A stretch of 64,000 nt of DNA. It comes from Struthio camelus (Eukaryota; Chordata; Aves; Struthioniformes; Struthionidae). Within the stretch, counting starts at the first letter, position 1. Each line of letters begins with the position of its first letter. This document shows positions 1 through 12,478 of this stretch, piece by piece. The stretch lies in assembly GCF_040807025.1 (NCBI RefSeq), contig NC_090952.1, positions 3,922,001 through 3,986,000 on the forward strand, given 5' to 3'. Position numbers and translations under genes: made by a program. The notes below the pieces were generated by a model. The model saw only the letters and a list, made by a program, of their open reading frames with translations. It ran no database searches and had not been told where the DNA came from.

Positions 1-3000
1 CTTCTTTGTGCCATGCAATGGCTTGCCGGAGACATGACAACGCAGGAAGGCAGGTCGAAGCACTTGAACTGGCTCCAGTGCCAGTGGTAGCGATCCTGAG
101 CTCTGCTCCACAAGGACAGGGACACGTTCGTTTCCAGGGACTCTGCCCATCCTATAAACAGGGATTCGTAGGCAAATAATCCCTTCTTAGGTATGAATCT
201 CTCCTTTCCTACCAGCCCAATGTGGCTATGAGAGTGGATTGGCACCTGGGTCTGTCTAATGCAGTATCTTTGTCAGATCGGTCTGTCTTCCTGCCCTTGC
301 TGCAGCAGGTCCCCAAGGGCAGCATGGGGTTGGATAACTGGTTCTCCTGCCTCAAGGGAACCAGGTTGCGCTTGCATGCCGTGGGGCGCTGGGCAGGCTG
401 TAGTCAGTGAAGTGGGGAGAGGAGAGGTGGTCATACCCCTGGTGAGCTAAAGGTTTGCTCCAGGAGCTCAGGACTGGACTCACAAAGTTAGCTCATCCAT
501 CCCTCACTGTGGTTCCTAGGAAAGCCATCTTCCACAACAGGCTTTGGGCCTGATCTGCAAGATAGGCAGATGCCAGTGTCCTCCAGCCACCCACACTCCA
601 GATCTGGGCTGGGGCTGAGGACAGCACAGTGAAACAAGGAGATGTCTCCCATTGGGAGCTTCCATATCACAAACCACCTACACCAAAGCCAGGGTTAACT
701 CCACCCCCTTCCCCCCCTCCCCGGCTCATGTATGGGCAGTGCATCACTTACGTCATTGCCCATGGGATTTGAACCACAGGAACCTTGCTGGGAGGGTTGC
801 CGGATCGCCTCTCAGCATGGACGTAGGGCCTGGTGGGGAGCAGGACCTATAAGGACAGGGCTAGGGAATTCACACAGTGGCACCTACATTTTGGGATTGC
901 TGGTCTGACTGGGGCTGCACTGGAGCTTGCAGCAGCTCCGGAACAAGTGGGATGGAGGAGATATGGGACAACAGCTCTGCAGTGGTGACTGCAGCCACAG
1001 GCCTTCCTCTGGCCTCATGCCCAGCTTAGCCTTGTGCAACGCCCCAGCACCACAGCCCCTTTAGGGTAGCTCCCCTGGAGATGGCCATAAAGGCTCCGGG
1101 ACAGCTGGGAACTGAACCCAGGAATCAAGCTCAGTGCACCATGACAGAGCTGCAGAGAGGACTCAGGAGACCTGGCTCCCTGCCCCCCACCATGCTCCAC
1201 TGTCCTCCAAGGTGTCCTTGTTCCCAGGGCAGGATGCCCCAACCTTCAGATCCCCCTCAGCTTCCCCGACTCCCACCTCCTCCAGGCTACTTGCTAGGGT
1301 GCTGCGCGCCCATGGCCTCTGTGGGGATGAGCATGCCAGCATGCTGGTAGGCCCAGGGACTCACTGCTTGCTTTGCAGTGGCAGTGTGGGAGGAGGCAGT
1401 GAACAATTCTTGGCTACCAGGCTCATGACAATAATGCAATGTTGTGTTTTCATTCTTGCATTTCTTCATCACTTGGAGAGAAGGGAAGCAAGAACAGCCC
1501 TTGCATGGGGGATCCAGCCCCATCACTCTCTTGGCAATGACTCTGAGGATGCTCACTTGACCCTGGCATAGTGACTGAATTATGGTAAAGGCTACAGCCC
1601 TAATATTATTTGATGAAGCCCATGGGGGTAATGCTGAATGTAATGCTGAAACATTTGTGGGCTCTGAATGCCTTTCAGTATGTTAAAGTCCCTTTGTTGG
1701 AGGCAAAGTGCTTCAGCTCATAGACGCTTAGGGTGGAAAGTCCCTAAAGGTGCTGACAAAGGTAACCAAGCCAAAAACATTTGTCAGGAGGAGTCTGAAG
1801 TTCCCTGAACTTCCCTAGGGCTGTGCTCTACCCTAGGTTACTTCCAGGGCTTCCCAGAGAAGCTGGGAACATCCTGGCAGTCTGGGGATACTCCACCTCT
1901 GCTCCTGGCCCATGTTGCCCTAGGAGGGCATGAGCTGAGCATGAGTGCTTGCCTGGATGGAGTAGACTCCTCTGTCTGTCTGCATGCCAGATACCTCACA
2001 ACACTAGGGCTCCCCAGGGCCATATATTAGGACAGAGAGACCCCAAGGAGAACGACAAGCAGCAACAACAGCCCAGGCAGTGAGAGCCTGAGGAACAGAC
2101 CACTGTCAGCCTTTGATGGCTGAGAATGGACTGCACCTTGATTTCCTCCTGGGCCTGCCCTGAGCCAGCACCAGGAGGCCATGGAAAGGCTGGGGTATGG
2201 CCAGGCCCGGCTGCAGTGGGAAAGTTGTCATGGACGGGAGGAAGGGGTGGCAGCGGAGCCCCTTGGCAGCCAAAGCAGCAACCCCAGGGCAAAGGGCATC
2301 CCTGGAGAGTGGGGGGTGAGGCAGAGGGTGAACCCAGGGCATCCAGAGGGGGACTGAGCAGAAGGGCTAGCAGGCAACCCTCTAGAGTCATGTTTCTTTC
2401 AACACAGGCTGAGCAGCCCCTGCCTAGGAACAGTGCAACCAGCTGCAAGGGAGGACCAGCAAGCTGGACAGCCTCTCCAGCCTGCTAACACACCTCTCCA
2501 TTCATTCATTGACAGCCCCTGCTGTCAGAGGTGGAGGGCATCAGGATGTCCCATGCTCGGGACAGCAGCAGGAACCCTTTGGCCTGCAGAGGCAGCCTTC
2601 AGCCAGCCCCACTGGGTTGCCCAGAGCAGATCCCCAGATAACATCTTCTCCACCAGTACCAGCCCACAGCAGGACCCAGGGACATATCTGGCAGAGCTGG
2701 CCACCTTGCAAGGAGCGATCATTTGGTTGGGTGGTTTTGAGCAGGGGAGCCCCACTACATGACTGTGTCCTATCCCAGTGGCCATGCTGCTCTGGGGTCC
2801 CAGTTGAGCTGGAGAGCCCCCAGTACAAGGGAGCTGGGCCTGGCTGGTGGTAGTGGGGTGCCGCTGGGGAGCCCTGCAGGCTGCCCAGTGCAGGAGCCAT
2901 TGGTCATTTGCTTACCACAAGGACATAGCACACAGGTCCTAAAGGGGCTCTGACTCTCAGCTCAGTCAGTCAGGTGGGAGAAAAGAGCCCAGGACACATA

Positions 3001-6000
3001 GAGTCCCTGAGATCCTGGGTATGATATGTTCAGCCTCTGCACGGCTTCTGCCTGACTCATATCACCTTCCCCCACTTACCCCTGTGAGAGGCTGAGTTGC
3101 TAATCTTCCCTTCCCCTTCCCTTCCCCAAATATCTGCTCTGAGAGGGCAGGAGGAGCATCTACCCACAGCGTGTGGAGCGGCCAGCTAGGGTTATTTTGG
3201 CTGGACACTCACCTTTCCCCTATCCTTTCCATGAGGAGACACAAGAAGCCTCAGATGCTGTCCTGTCCTTGCAACCTGGATGTTTCCTCCCTCCAGAGAC
3301 AGCACCTTTCCCCAGAGGTCCCATATGAGGCTGGGGGTTTTATTTCAGGGCCTTACAATCTCCTTCCTATGTGTCTTTCCTTAGCAGCCCCAGTTGCTCT
3401 GTCTGGCTTAAAACCTTGGATTTAGGTTGGTTATCAGAGGCAGGTCAGGATGGATTCTCCCCTCTCTCCTGATCAGGTTGGTAGGGACTGATAGATTATT
3501 TCACTGGGCATCTTCAAATTAAGTATCTATTCCATGCTTCTTTGTGATCAAAGCCCTTGGCTCTGCCAGGCCATCTTTATCCCCAGGCTTGGATAGCTTG
3601 CAGCCTTTTCCATGAGAAGAGGGTGTGACAGCATCCTGGAAAATGACCTGCTGCTTCACAGTTCAAGGTGCTCACATTCCCTGTTGCTGTGCTGTCATCC
3701 CATTGTGGCTGAGCTCTCTGTCCCCCAGGCTGCTGGGGACCCCCAGGCACTTTCAAACACAGCGTGCAGCCACACTGCCAGGCCCTGTGGAATCAGGCAG
3801 TCACTAGGCTAGCTGAAATCTGAGGAGATAACAGAAAGTTTCTGCCTTAAATAGCGCACTGTCAAATACACAAGTGATACTGGAGCCCACTCTTGCAAGG
3901 AGCTGTAAGTTTTACATTCAAGGAAATGACTTGTCTTTGTCCGTGCTAGTCCGGGCCAGCCATTCCCTCCTTTCTGGTGTACAGCACCATGCACGCATTC
4001 ACAGCACTCAGGAAATTAAGTTGGTTTATGTTTGTCCCAAACAAATTCCCAGCTAGACTATGTGACCCTGTTTTCCCCTTCCGATCGGCATGTTGGCTTG
4101 CTCTTGGTCTGCAGCAATTAGGGAAGGCTCCTTCCTTCTCCTACGCTGTACAAATTGCTGTGAGATGTGGGAGAACCCCAGGGCACGGGCACAGGAGGAG
4201 ACTGGCTGCAGCTCTCGCCTTGTTGGGAATCTCATATTGGATGTAGCTTCTTTCCCATCCCCAGTATCCCCAGGCAACTCTGAGAGGTATGTGGGATTTC
4301 AGCTGGGAATGGGCTTGAGGAATTTATGGGCTCCCTGGAGAAAGCATTTCTGGATTAATTTGGGTTCATTTGGAGAGAGTGAAGGACCAGTCTGCCCCTA
4401 AGCCAGGGAGGGGTGCAGGTTTCCTGCTTCACCTCTGAAGGGGCTCCAGAAGTGCCCTATGGAGAGGATGCAGCCCAGCTGCATTTCCCCTCCACTGGCT
4501 CTCATTAACCAGGGGCACTCGGGGCATGGGGAAGAGAGGGTTTTCCCAGAACTGCCCAGGTCTCCTGGCAGGCTCATGAAGCTGGATGCAGCACTGATGG
4601 AGACCTCAGGGGCCACAACAGCCCTCCCCTGCGCAGCTCCCACATCACCCTCATGCCCAGCTTGCAGACTGGTAGTACTGCCATTGCATGTGTCCCGCTG
4701 CCTGGCCCTGTCTCTCACTCTCCTCACAACCTCGCCTCCCGCTTGGGTTTTGCTGAACCAGGAAAATCAATAGTGGCTGTCTGCTGATGGACAGAACAGG
4801 GAGGATGAGATGGAGGAGGAGCAGGGGCTGAGGCAAGGGTGAAAACAGAGGAGCGCAGCAGCCCACGGCAGAGGGAGAGAGACAGCAGCAGCCACATGGC
4901 AGGAGAAGGCTTGGACAGGGGAGACCTATCGGGATTTGTCTCCCATCCCCAGAGGGTCTGGAGGATTCACCCTCTTGATGCTGCCCCCACACACATACCC
5001 ATACCCACACACTCCCTAGCAGAGACTGGGCTGCCTTAGACACACGGGAACCGACAGACTCTGCTGTAACGCGAATCACTTATTGACCCTGCAGAGCCAA
5101 GGGCGGAGGAAGATTGAAAGGAGGAAGTGTAAGGAAAGAGCTCCAATTAGCAACATCAAAGCTATATATTATCCTCTGGAATGAGTGCCCTGGCCAGCAG
5201 GCAGCAGGCCAGCATGGTGGCAGCTGCTCCTTATGGTACCAGTGGTGACCTGGCCTTGCACAAAGTCCAGGGACCCTCAAAGCATCCCCACTCAGTCCCC
5301 AGGAAAGAGAGCCATGCCCACCACCCTCCTGCATCCTCTTCCAAGGTAAGAGGCTGCTGTCGCTCACATAGGCCACCTTGCTAAACACACAGGGCCTTGA
5401 GCAAGGAGCCAGAGCTGGGGAAATCCCTGCCTAGTGGCTACTGGGATCATGGAAAGGGCAGGTGACATCACGCTGAAGGATGAGCAGAGAGTTCCTGCCT
5501 TTCTAGGCCCTCATATTCCCCTTGCTGGACCCAGGTTCCCACGGTGGTGTTCCCTGTTTGGGCAATGCCCTCCCAGTTTCCTGGGCACTGAGAACTCCTA
5601 GGGTACTGGAATAGATAAGGAAAATGAGAGAAATTTGCTGGGAGCCCAGGGAAAATCTCAGTAGCAGAGGAGTAAGAGCCCCAAGAGCAGCCAGGATGTG
5701 GGGCCCAGGGCATGAGTTTTGGGAACTACCTGCCTTGCCTTTGCTGGGAGGGAGAAGTACAGGTCCTTCCTCTCTTGCACAAAGACATCGGCAGCATTGG
5801 GGGGTGGCAGGGGACACCTACATTTCCTACCATCCTCCCCCAAGGACAGGACACTAAAGCACCTCAATGTCTTCAGGGTCCCTCTACTGCTGCAAAGAAA
5901 AGATCCTCGGGAGCAAATTTTGTATTCCTACTAGAGACATCCCGAGGTTGCATTCTTGCCCCAGCATTTTCCACCTTGCCTGTCACTGCAGTACCTCCAG

Positions 6001-6594
6001 TGTTTTCCCTCCAAGGGTCCCGAAGGAGCTTCACAGAGAATTACCTCCCCAGCCCTACCAAATGTGTCTCTAATGCCAGAGAGACTGGGATGTGAGGCAG
6101 GAACTCACCTCCCCCACAGCCAACCCAACGTCCCTGGCCAGATGCTTCTGCTAAGAGTGCTTCAGAGCAGGCGCTTCATGAGCTGGACATGTCTGTGCTG
6201 CACTTTCCCTTTCTCTTGGAACCGAGTCTCTGCTCTTGACAGAGTGCGGAGAGTGAAGGGGAACACAAAGCCAGGCCTTCCAGCTCAGCCAAGCAAGCTA
6301 CCCCCGTCCCCATCACTCAGCGGTGGCACAAATTCAATACTCCATAAATACTTGCCTATTGTAGGCTGTGTCAAATGTATATTCCAGCTCCGAGGAAAAG
6401 GAGACTTCATAACCTAATGGCTTGTATTGAGAGCTGTGGGAGGAGTTCCTGACAGATTGCTCAGACTCGTGAGCAGCCCCTCCTCCTCTTTCTGGGGTTT
6501 ATAATGATCCTGGCACGTTTGAATCCAGGACATCACCTGGACACCCGGTTGAGCAACCCCAGCGGGGTCTGCTGGCCACGCAGCCTGGGCAGAG
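1..6594. other. GC-rich non-coding stretch, no gene seen
   Basis: No open frame here has coding-like composition combined with plausible splice sites on either strand. The frames present are short, mutually overlapping and rich in Pro, Gly, Ser and Cys, as expected of GC-rich non-coding DNA. The only local structure noticed is a short CCCTT-type run near 3,106-3,127. It could be an intron or flank of a gene lying outside the window. Confidence 0.5.
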
Positions 6595-6608
6595 GCTGAG
6601 TCAGATAA
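6595..6608 (+). promoter_or_regulatory. Possible overlapping NF-E2/AP-1 and GATA sites
   Basis: The string GCTGAGTCAGATAA joins a MARE/NF-E2-type site (GCTGAGTCA) directly to a GATA site (AGATAA). Such composites are known in erythroid and megakaryocytic enhancers such as the beta-globin locus control region. Only the motif is seen; activity is inferred. A single 14-base match can occur by chance. Confidence 0.25.
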
Positions 6609-8693
6609 AGAGCACCTCCTTCAGCTCATCCGCTGCTGCAGGGCCCTGCAAGGGCAGCCGGCTGCCAGCACAAACCACAGGCTGTGCTGCTCCCCGTTCC
6701 CACTGCCCTTGCTCGGGGAGGAGCAAGAGAGGAGGAGGAGGAAGAGGAGGAAGGTCTGTTAGAAAGGCACACCTCGGACACTGTCCACCTCAACCCTTGC
6801 ATCAATTTGCATTCCTGCTAGGGAGATTTTCCCCAGAGGGAAATTCTTGCTAGAAAGGGAGTTACAGTCACAGCTGGCTCCTCTACTCCCTTCCAGATAA
6901 GATGGGTTCAGCAAAAAAGTAGATCCCATCTTGCTACGTTGGCATTGAGGTGGAAAAGGCTCTCCTCGCCGCCACACTGCTGGTGCACAGGGCTCCCCAG
7001 CCAGGATCCTTCATTGGCCCTCCTCCTCCTCGGTCCCACAAGCCACAGGCAACTTGGCCAACCTGACCTATGGGTGAGGGACTCTGGCATAATGGCCCCC
7101 GGAGAGGGAACACACTGGGAAAGCCTTGTGAGAGAATCCCACCTTCTCACTCCCACTGCTCACAAGGCCAGGTGTGTCCCTGCACCACATAGGCAGACAC
7201 GCCAGATGTGTCCCTGTGTCACCCAGCTTGCCTCACCAACACATCCCCAGGTCACATGCCCTGACACGTAAAGTCTCACAGCCTCAAGAAGACACCAGCG
7301 AAGGATGGGCGATCAGGGGCTGGGGAGCTCTTCTGGATTGTGGGGACATGCTCTCCTTGCAGACATCAGGCCGTCTTCCTCTGAGAAAGGTCCAGTAAGC
7401 CAGATTTAGCTTATAGCTTGGGGGATCCCAGCGCTTTCTGCCTAGTTACCAACCCAGCTCAGGCCCTGGTGGCTCCTGCAAGTCAAAAAGTGTCCTGCTG
7501 GTGAGGCCCTGCGCTAGCCACTGGGCTCCCCAGCCACTGAGGGAGGCCTGAAGGCTTCTGCTATAAAATTACCTCTGCCAGAATGACATTTCAGCCTCTT
7601 TCCCATGCTTCCCACTCACCTCCTAGGTATGGGGGAGATGCTGGTGACAAATACCCTGGCAGTCAGACGCTGACTGTCCGAGGGGGGAGCAGAGGAGTGA
7701 AGGCAGCTGGCAGCATGCAGCCCCCAGGCCAAGCCTATCACAGAGAAATTGTGACGTAAGGCCAGAGGAAGCAGGGTCCCGGCCTTTCCCAGGCTCTGCC
7801 GTGCTCCACGCGCCAGTTCCCTGCCAGTTTATCAGCCACTGGAGCAAGACCAAGGGAACATCGGCCAGGACAGAACAAATAAACATCCGAGTTTGGGCTT
7901 CCTTCCTTCCTTCGAATAACCCCCAAAAGGGGGGAGGGGAATTAAATTAAATTTTTAAAAAAATGAAACACGGAAAATAAATAAGCATTTGTGTTTCCAT
8001 GGGGATGTGATGCATTCTTGGGAGTGGGAGTTTGGCCTCAGGGAGAAGTAACTCCAGAGCAGCAAAGCCCCATTCTGGGAGAAAAGCCCTGAGAGCCTCC
8101 AGTCAGCACTGCAGACAGACCACCTCTGAGCCTGGTCCACAACCCCCAAGAGGGACCCAAGGGTCTTTCCCTTGACTTTGATAGCCCTTGGATCAAGCAC
8201 TGCAAAGGCAGCTGCACGTTGCTTGCAGTCAGGAACACTGCTACATCAGGAGTTTTGCTTTGGTTTTTAGCCTGCTTTCTCAACAAGGCTGTGCGCTCTG
8301 TATTTGCCTGGTGGGCTCTGTTCCCCCGGTTACTTTGAAACCCACTGACCAACATCACTTGCATGAGACAGACTTTTAAATGTGAGCTTAAGCCTAATAA
8401 GGCCCGTGAAAAGAGAGAGTTAGGAAGAGCAAGGGTAGCTCAACACCTTCTTAGATACCAGGAAATCCACCTGGACTCAACTGCTAAACACACACATTTC
8501 ACTAGTTCTACTGTTCACAGCCTATTTAGAGGGGAAGTCTAAGCGAGTAGAAGTTGTTTTGCTTTTTCAACTGCTTTGTTACAACAGCTTTGCAGCAGGG
8601 GCAGGTTAGGGTCAGTCAACAAAAGGAGCTGCACCGTGGACTCTTCTCTCCTTGACCTTCCTAAAGGTCTTCTTGATGTTCTTTCAGTCTTGC
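6609..8693. other. Non-coding stretch with GA-rich tract
   Basis: No gene is seen. A purine-only run of GAG/GGA units lies at about 6,716-6,754. A CCTT run followed by an A/T-rich, G-rich patch lies at about 7,905-7,970. The remainder is unstructured to the eye. Confidence 0.4.
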
Positions 8694-8942
8694 TGTGCTA
8701 TGTTGTGTCATTCATGCTGGGTTGTGTTGAGTTGGGCTAAGTTGCATCGTTCAGGCTAGGTTGTGTCATTCAGTTTGTGTTGGGTTGGCTTGGGCTGGGT
8801 TCCATCATTCATTTAGGCTGAGTTATGTCAGGCTGTGTCATTCACATTGTGTTGGGCTGAATTGGGCTAGGGTGCATCATTCAGATTGGCTTGTGTTGGG
8901 TTGAGTCGCAACCTGGATTGCGACGTTCAGGTTGGACTGGCT
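8694..8942 (+). repeat. Degenerate minisatellite built on GTGTCATTCA and GGGTTG
   Basis: Units alternate between a GTGTCATTCA or GCATCATTCA core and TTGTGTTGGGTTGGGCT-like spacers. The CATTCA/CGTTCA core recurs at about 8,709, 8,747, 8,767, 8,805, 8,841, 8,877 and 8,922, spaced mostly 20-40 bp, so the higher-order unit is probably 60-70 bp. The array is diverged between units. No protein frame is maintained across it. It resembles no interspersed family I recognise and looks like a local tandem array. Confidence 0.75.
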
Positions 8943-11608
8943 GTCCACCAAAATAGTCCTTACACCCACACTGAACTTGTTAAGAATTTCTGTTCTGAAA
9001 AACACTTCCAGAAATATTCCCTATCTGCTCTACCATTCTTTGTTCTTGCTGCTCTTGTGGAAACTGCAACGTTTCCTGTACACAATGAATTCCCTGTTCC
9101 GACCTGCGGAAATATCCCCCAAATTTTGCTAGCGCAGAAGCCACATGCAGAGAAACCTACCATTTCCTCAACATCCTCCAGGAAATCTGGGATTCCAGGA
9201 ATGCCTCAGGCCCTGCTGTAACCACTGTACAGCACTTCCAGCCTGCTAGGAATGACAGGCTTGGGTGAAGAGCTTCATCACCGCCACGAAAGCCACTGCT
9301 GAGGAGGCAGCAAGGATGCCCCGTGCCCTGCACATCACAGAAAATGCCGTGCCGTTTGCCATCAGGACTAGCAATGCAACCTCCAAGAAATCCAGTGACC
9401 AGGGAAGAAATAACTGATTCCTCGCATGCCAAGTTATCTGAGGGGGCTTGAGCCAAAAGGAGGATACATCTGTAGGATATGGAGTCACTTTCCTACCCTC
9501 ATGACGACGCGCTGCTGACCTCAGAAATTAATAGTGCTAGAGCCGCAGGCAAGGCCTGCCAGGGCCTTTCCCAGGCAGAGGGCTAATTCTGTATCTTCGA
9601 GGCCGGATGTGATATCTCGTCACCAGCACCCGACAGAGAAGGAAAGAGTATTGTGTGGGCTGCTGCTTTTTTTAAAACCGTTTGTGACCCAAGGACCAGA
9701 ATGTGAATGAGAGCCATCGCTGGAGGAAGGAGGGGAGGGGGGACAGAAAATTCCCAGGTCCTGACTCTGCCTGGGAAATCCTCAGAAAGCTCCCAGGCAT
9801 TTGCTTTCCCAGAACACAAGATCCTACAGCCCAGACCACACAGCAGGTGCATGTCTGGAGCGCCAGGCACTCAAGGCGGATGGCAGCCAGCCAGCACACC
9901 TCCTATGGGGGCCGGGACCCCTTTGCAGCTGCAGTGCAGCCTGACCCTGTCCCGCAAGCCTGCACAATGGACACAAATACGTGAGGGACTGCAGCGGATA
10001 CGTACCAGCTGCCTCCAGTGCACGGAAGCAGAGGAGCAAAAAGCCCATGCACCACGCTGTGGATGTGCAATACAGGCTTAGCTCTGCAGGGCACAGGGAT
10101 AGAAGGGGGATCGTAACCCCAGAGACCATGCTCCACTCCCCGAGGGGTAGCTGGCCTGAGAAATAATCCTACATGGGACATGTAGGATATACCATGGGAC
10201 ATCCTGATGCTGCTGCATTGCCCACCCCAAATGTAGCCAACAAAGACACCATGAGAAAGGAATCTCCCTCCCTATAGACGCAAATCTCTCTTAGACCCCT
10301 GGACGATAACCCTACAGCTGATTCATTATTTACTTGTATGTCCTTGCATCCATCGTTCACGTCAGGAACACGCCTGGATGCTGCAGACACTTGGGCAAGT
10401 CCCTGTTCAGCTCAGGGGCTGTGTCAGAGCTGCTGAGAGTGCCAAGGTAAGGTGGGAGACAGGCCAGGGCGTCCTGCCAGCGCCACGGTGCGTGGAAGAA
10501 GCAGGTGTTCGGGACAGATGACGGGCAGCGCACAAGCGTGAGGAACACAGAGCTGGTCATCGTCTGCAGACAGTGACTGCTCCTCCAGGGAATCAGCACC
10601 CGAATACACACGTACTCTAGCATCCCAGGAAGGGCCTGCGACAAATTCTCATGGAGGCCGAGATGCCTCTGCCATGAGCTCACTGAGTGACTAACTTGTT
10701 TATCTCCTCTGGGAGCTGCACCAAGTTTTTGGGAAGCAGCAGATCCCCACCAGCTCCTCTGCCGGTTCCAGGCGCCTCCCCCTTCCTGAAAAACACTCTT
10801 GAAAAACAGAAAGCTAGAATGACACACCACTGTATCCCCTCTGCAAAGTCAATCATGGCAAACTGCTGCCTCTCTTACTGCATCCTGTCAGATTAGCATT
10901 CCAAATAGCTTGGCTGCTCCGCAATGGCAGGAAAGAGGGAAGGAGTCAAAGGCCTGAACTGTGGGAAATCACGCATGACAATTACAGCACATGCATGCAC
11001 AGGGCACATCATGCTGGAAAAATGGAGGCAAGTGTAAACAAGTGTTTACACTTGGCTAGGAAAGCAAGTAAACATCTGGTTTGTCTACACAGGCAATACG
11101 GACAGGTAGGAAAGAGGCACAACTGAGATCTCATCACATTTCACCTCCAGCAAATGAGACAGGGCTGCTGCCTTCCACTGTCCAGGGATATGGCCAATAT
11201 CCCAGAATGACCCTGTGACCAGACATGCAGCACTTCTGAGGACCCAGGTGCTCCGCACTGCTGTAGGCATGGCACATTTCAGTCCCTGAGCAATCCTACG
11301 TTGGACATGGCCAGGTGATTGCAGGGCCATCAAGCCCGTCAGCTCTGAGGAGGTTGTGCCATCCCCACTGGACGTTAGCGCTGCCAGGGCAGTCAGTCCC
11401 AGGCTGATGGAGTGACTGTTCCTCAGGTGTTTGGGGAGAACCTGAGACCACCTGCAGAGAGGAGGGGGTGGTTTCTGCTCAACACTACTCACCCACTACA
11501 AGACCACAGAGGAAACATGGACAATTTTTGCCTGGAAGTCGGGGGAGATACAGGGGAAGGACTATACACTGCCTTATCATGCTAAAGCATGTGACTGACA
11601 TGCTTTGG
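8943..11608. other. Non-coding stretch, no gene seen
   Basis: Open frames up to 157 codons occur on the minus strand (10,357-10,830), but they lack acceptor/donor pairs and recognisable domains. A minus-strand frame at 9,246-9,488 has a hydrophobic tail but no convincing acceptor. Nothing here is supported as a gene. Confidence 0.4.
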
Positions 11609-11699
11609 CTAACACACCAGAGGGCTGTGCTGCCATTCAGAGGGACCTGGACAGGCTGGAGAGCTGGGCGGAGATGAACCTCCTGAAGTTCAACAAAGG
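11609..11699 (+). mobile_element. CR1 LINE fragment, 5' piece of an interrupted copy
   Basis: The translation contains the CR1 ORF2 motif [18 protein letters not shown] followed by MNLLKFN, which lies near the end of the reverse-transcriptase region. The frame stops abruptly at AACAAAGG, and its natural continuation (GKCRVLHLG) resumes at 11,897. A second CR1 was therefore inserted into this one. The element is 5'-truncated, as is usual for CR1. Confidence 0.9.
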
Positions 11700-11896
11700 A
11701 TGTGAGGGTGACAGAGCATTGGAACAGGTTGCCCAGAGAGGTAGTGGAGTCTCCTTCCCTGGAGATATTCAAAACCCGTCTGGATGTGATCCTGCTCTAG
11801 AGGTCCCTGCTCTAGAGGTCCCTGCTGGAGCAGGGAGGTTGGACTAGATCTCCAGAGGTCCCTTCCAATCTAAACGATTCTGTGTGATTCTGTGTG
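11700..11896 (+). mobile_element. CR1 LINE 3' end nested inside another CR1
   Basis: This is a roughly 197-bp CR1 3' terminus. It carries the conserved CATTGGAACAGGTTGCCCAG block, the GGAGATATTCAAAACCCGTC block, the TTGGACTAGAT block and the terminal ATTCTGTGTG repeats. It interrupts the CR1 frame of the surrounding copy. AAAGG occurs immediately before (11,695-11,699) and after (11,897-11,901) the insert, consistent with a short target-site duplication. A 15-bp internal duplication (CTGCTCTAGAGGTCC, twice) lies near 11,792-11,821. Same orientation as its host. Confidence 0.9.
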
Positions 11897-12478
11897 AAAG
11901 GCAAGTGCAGGGTCCTGCACCTCGGGAGGAATGACCCCAGGCACCAGTACAGGCTGGGGGTTGACCTGCTGGAAAGCAGCTCTGCAGAGAAGGACCTGGG
12001 AGTCCTGGTGGACAACAAGTTAAACATGAGGCAGCAATGTGCCCTTGTGGCCAAGAAGGCCAATGGTCTCCTGGGGTGCATTAGGCAGAGTGTTGCCAGC
12101 AGGTAGAGGGAGGTGATCCTGCCCCTCTCCTCAGCCCTGGGGAGGCCTCCCCTGGAGTCCTGTGTCCAATTCTGGGCTCCCCGGTACAAGAGAGACATGG
12201 CGCTACTGGAGAGAGTCCAGCGGAGGGCTACCAAGATGGTGAGGGGACTGGAGCATCTCTCCTGTGAGGAAAGGCTGAGAGAGCTGGGCCTGTTCAGCTG
12301 GGAGAAGAAAAGACTGAGAGGCGATCTCATCAACGTGTACAAGTATGTGAAGGGAGGGTGTCGAGAGGATGGGGCCAGATTCTTCTCCATGGCGCCCCGT
12401 GACAGGACAAGAGGCAGCGGGCAGAAACTGAACCACAAGAAGTTCCATGTGAACCTGAGGAAAAACTTCTTTACCGAC
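11897..12478 (+). mobile_element. CR1 LINE fragment, 3' piece of the interrupted copy
   Basis: This continues the ORF2 frame cut at 11,699. Recognisable CR1 motifs in order are [44 protein letters not shown], the [10 protein letters not shown] block, [37 protein letters not shown] and the LRKNFFTD terminus. An in-frame TAG at about 12,104 and a frame change break the protein, so it is a dead copy. The element ends at the FFT block, and the usual 3' untranslated region and ATTCTGTG tail are missing. Confidence 0.93.

Noticed and set aside
1996-2488. 150-codon minus and 120-codon plus frames
   Set aside because: Low-information Pro/Gly/Cys/Leu-rich translations on both strands of GC-rich DNA.
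9246-9488. Minus-strand frame with hydrophobic C-terminal part resembling a membrane segment
   Set aside because: There is no convincing acceptor, the competing frame on the same strand is equally open, and no family match could be made.
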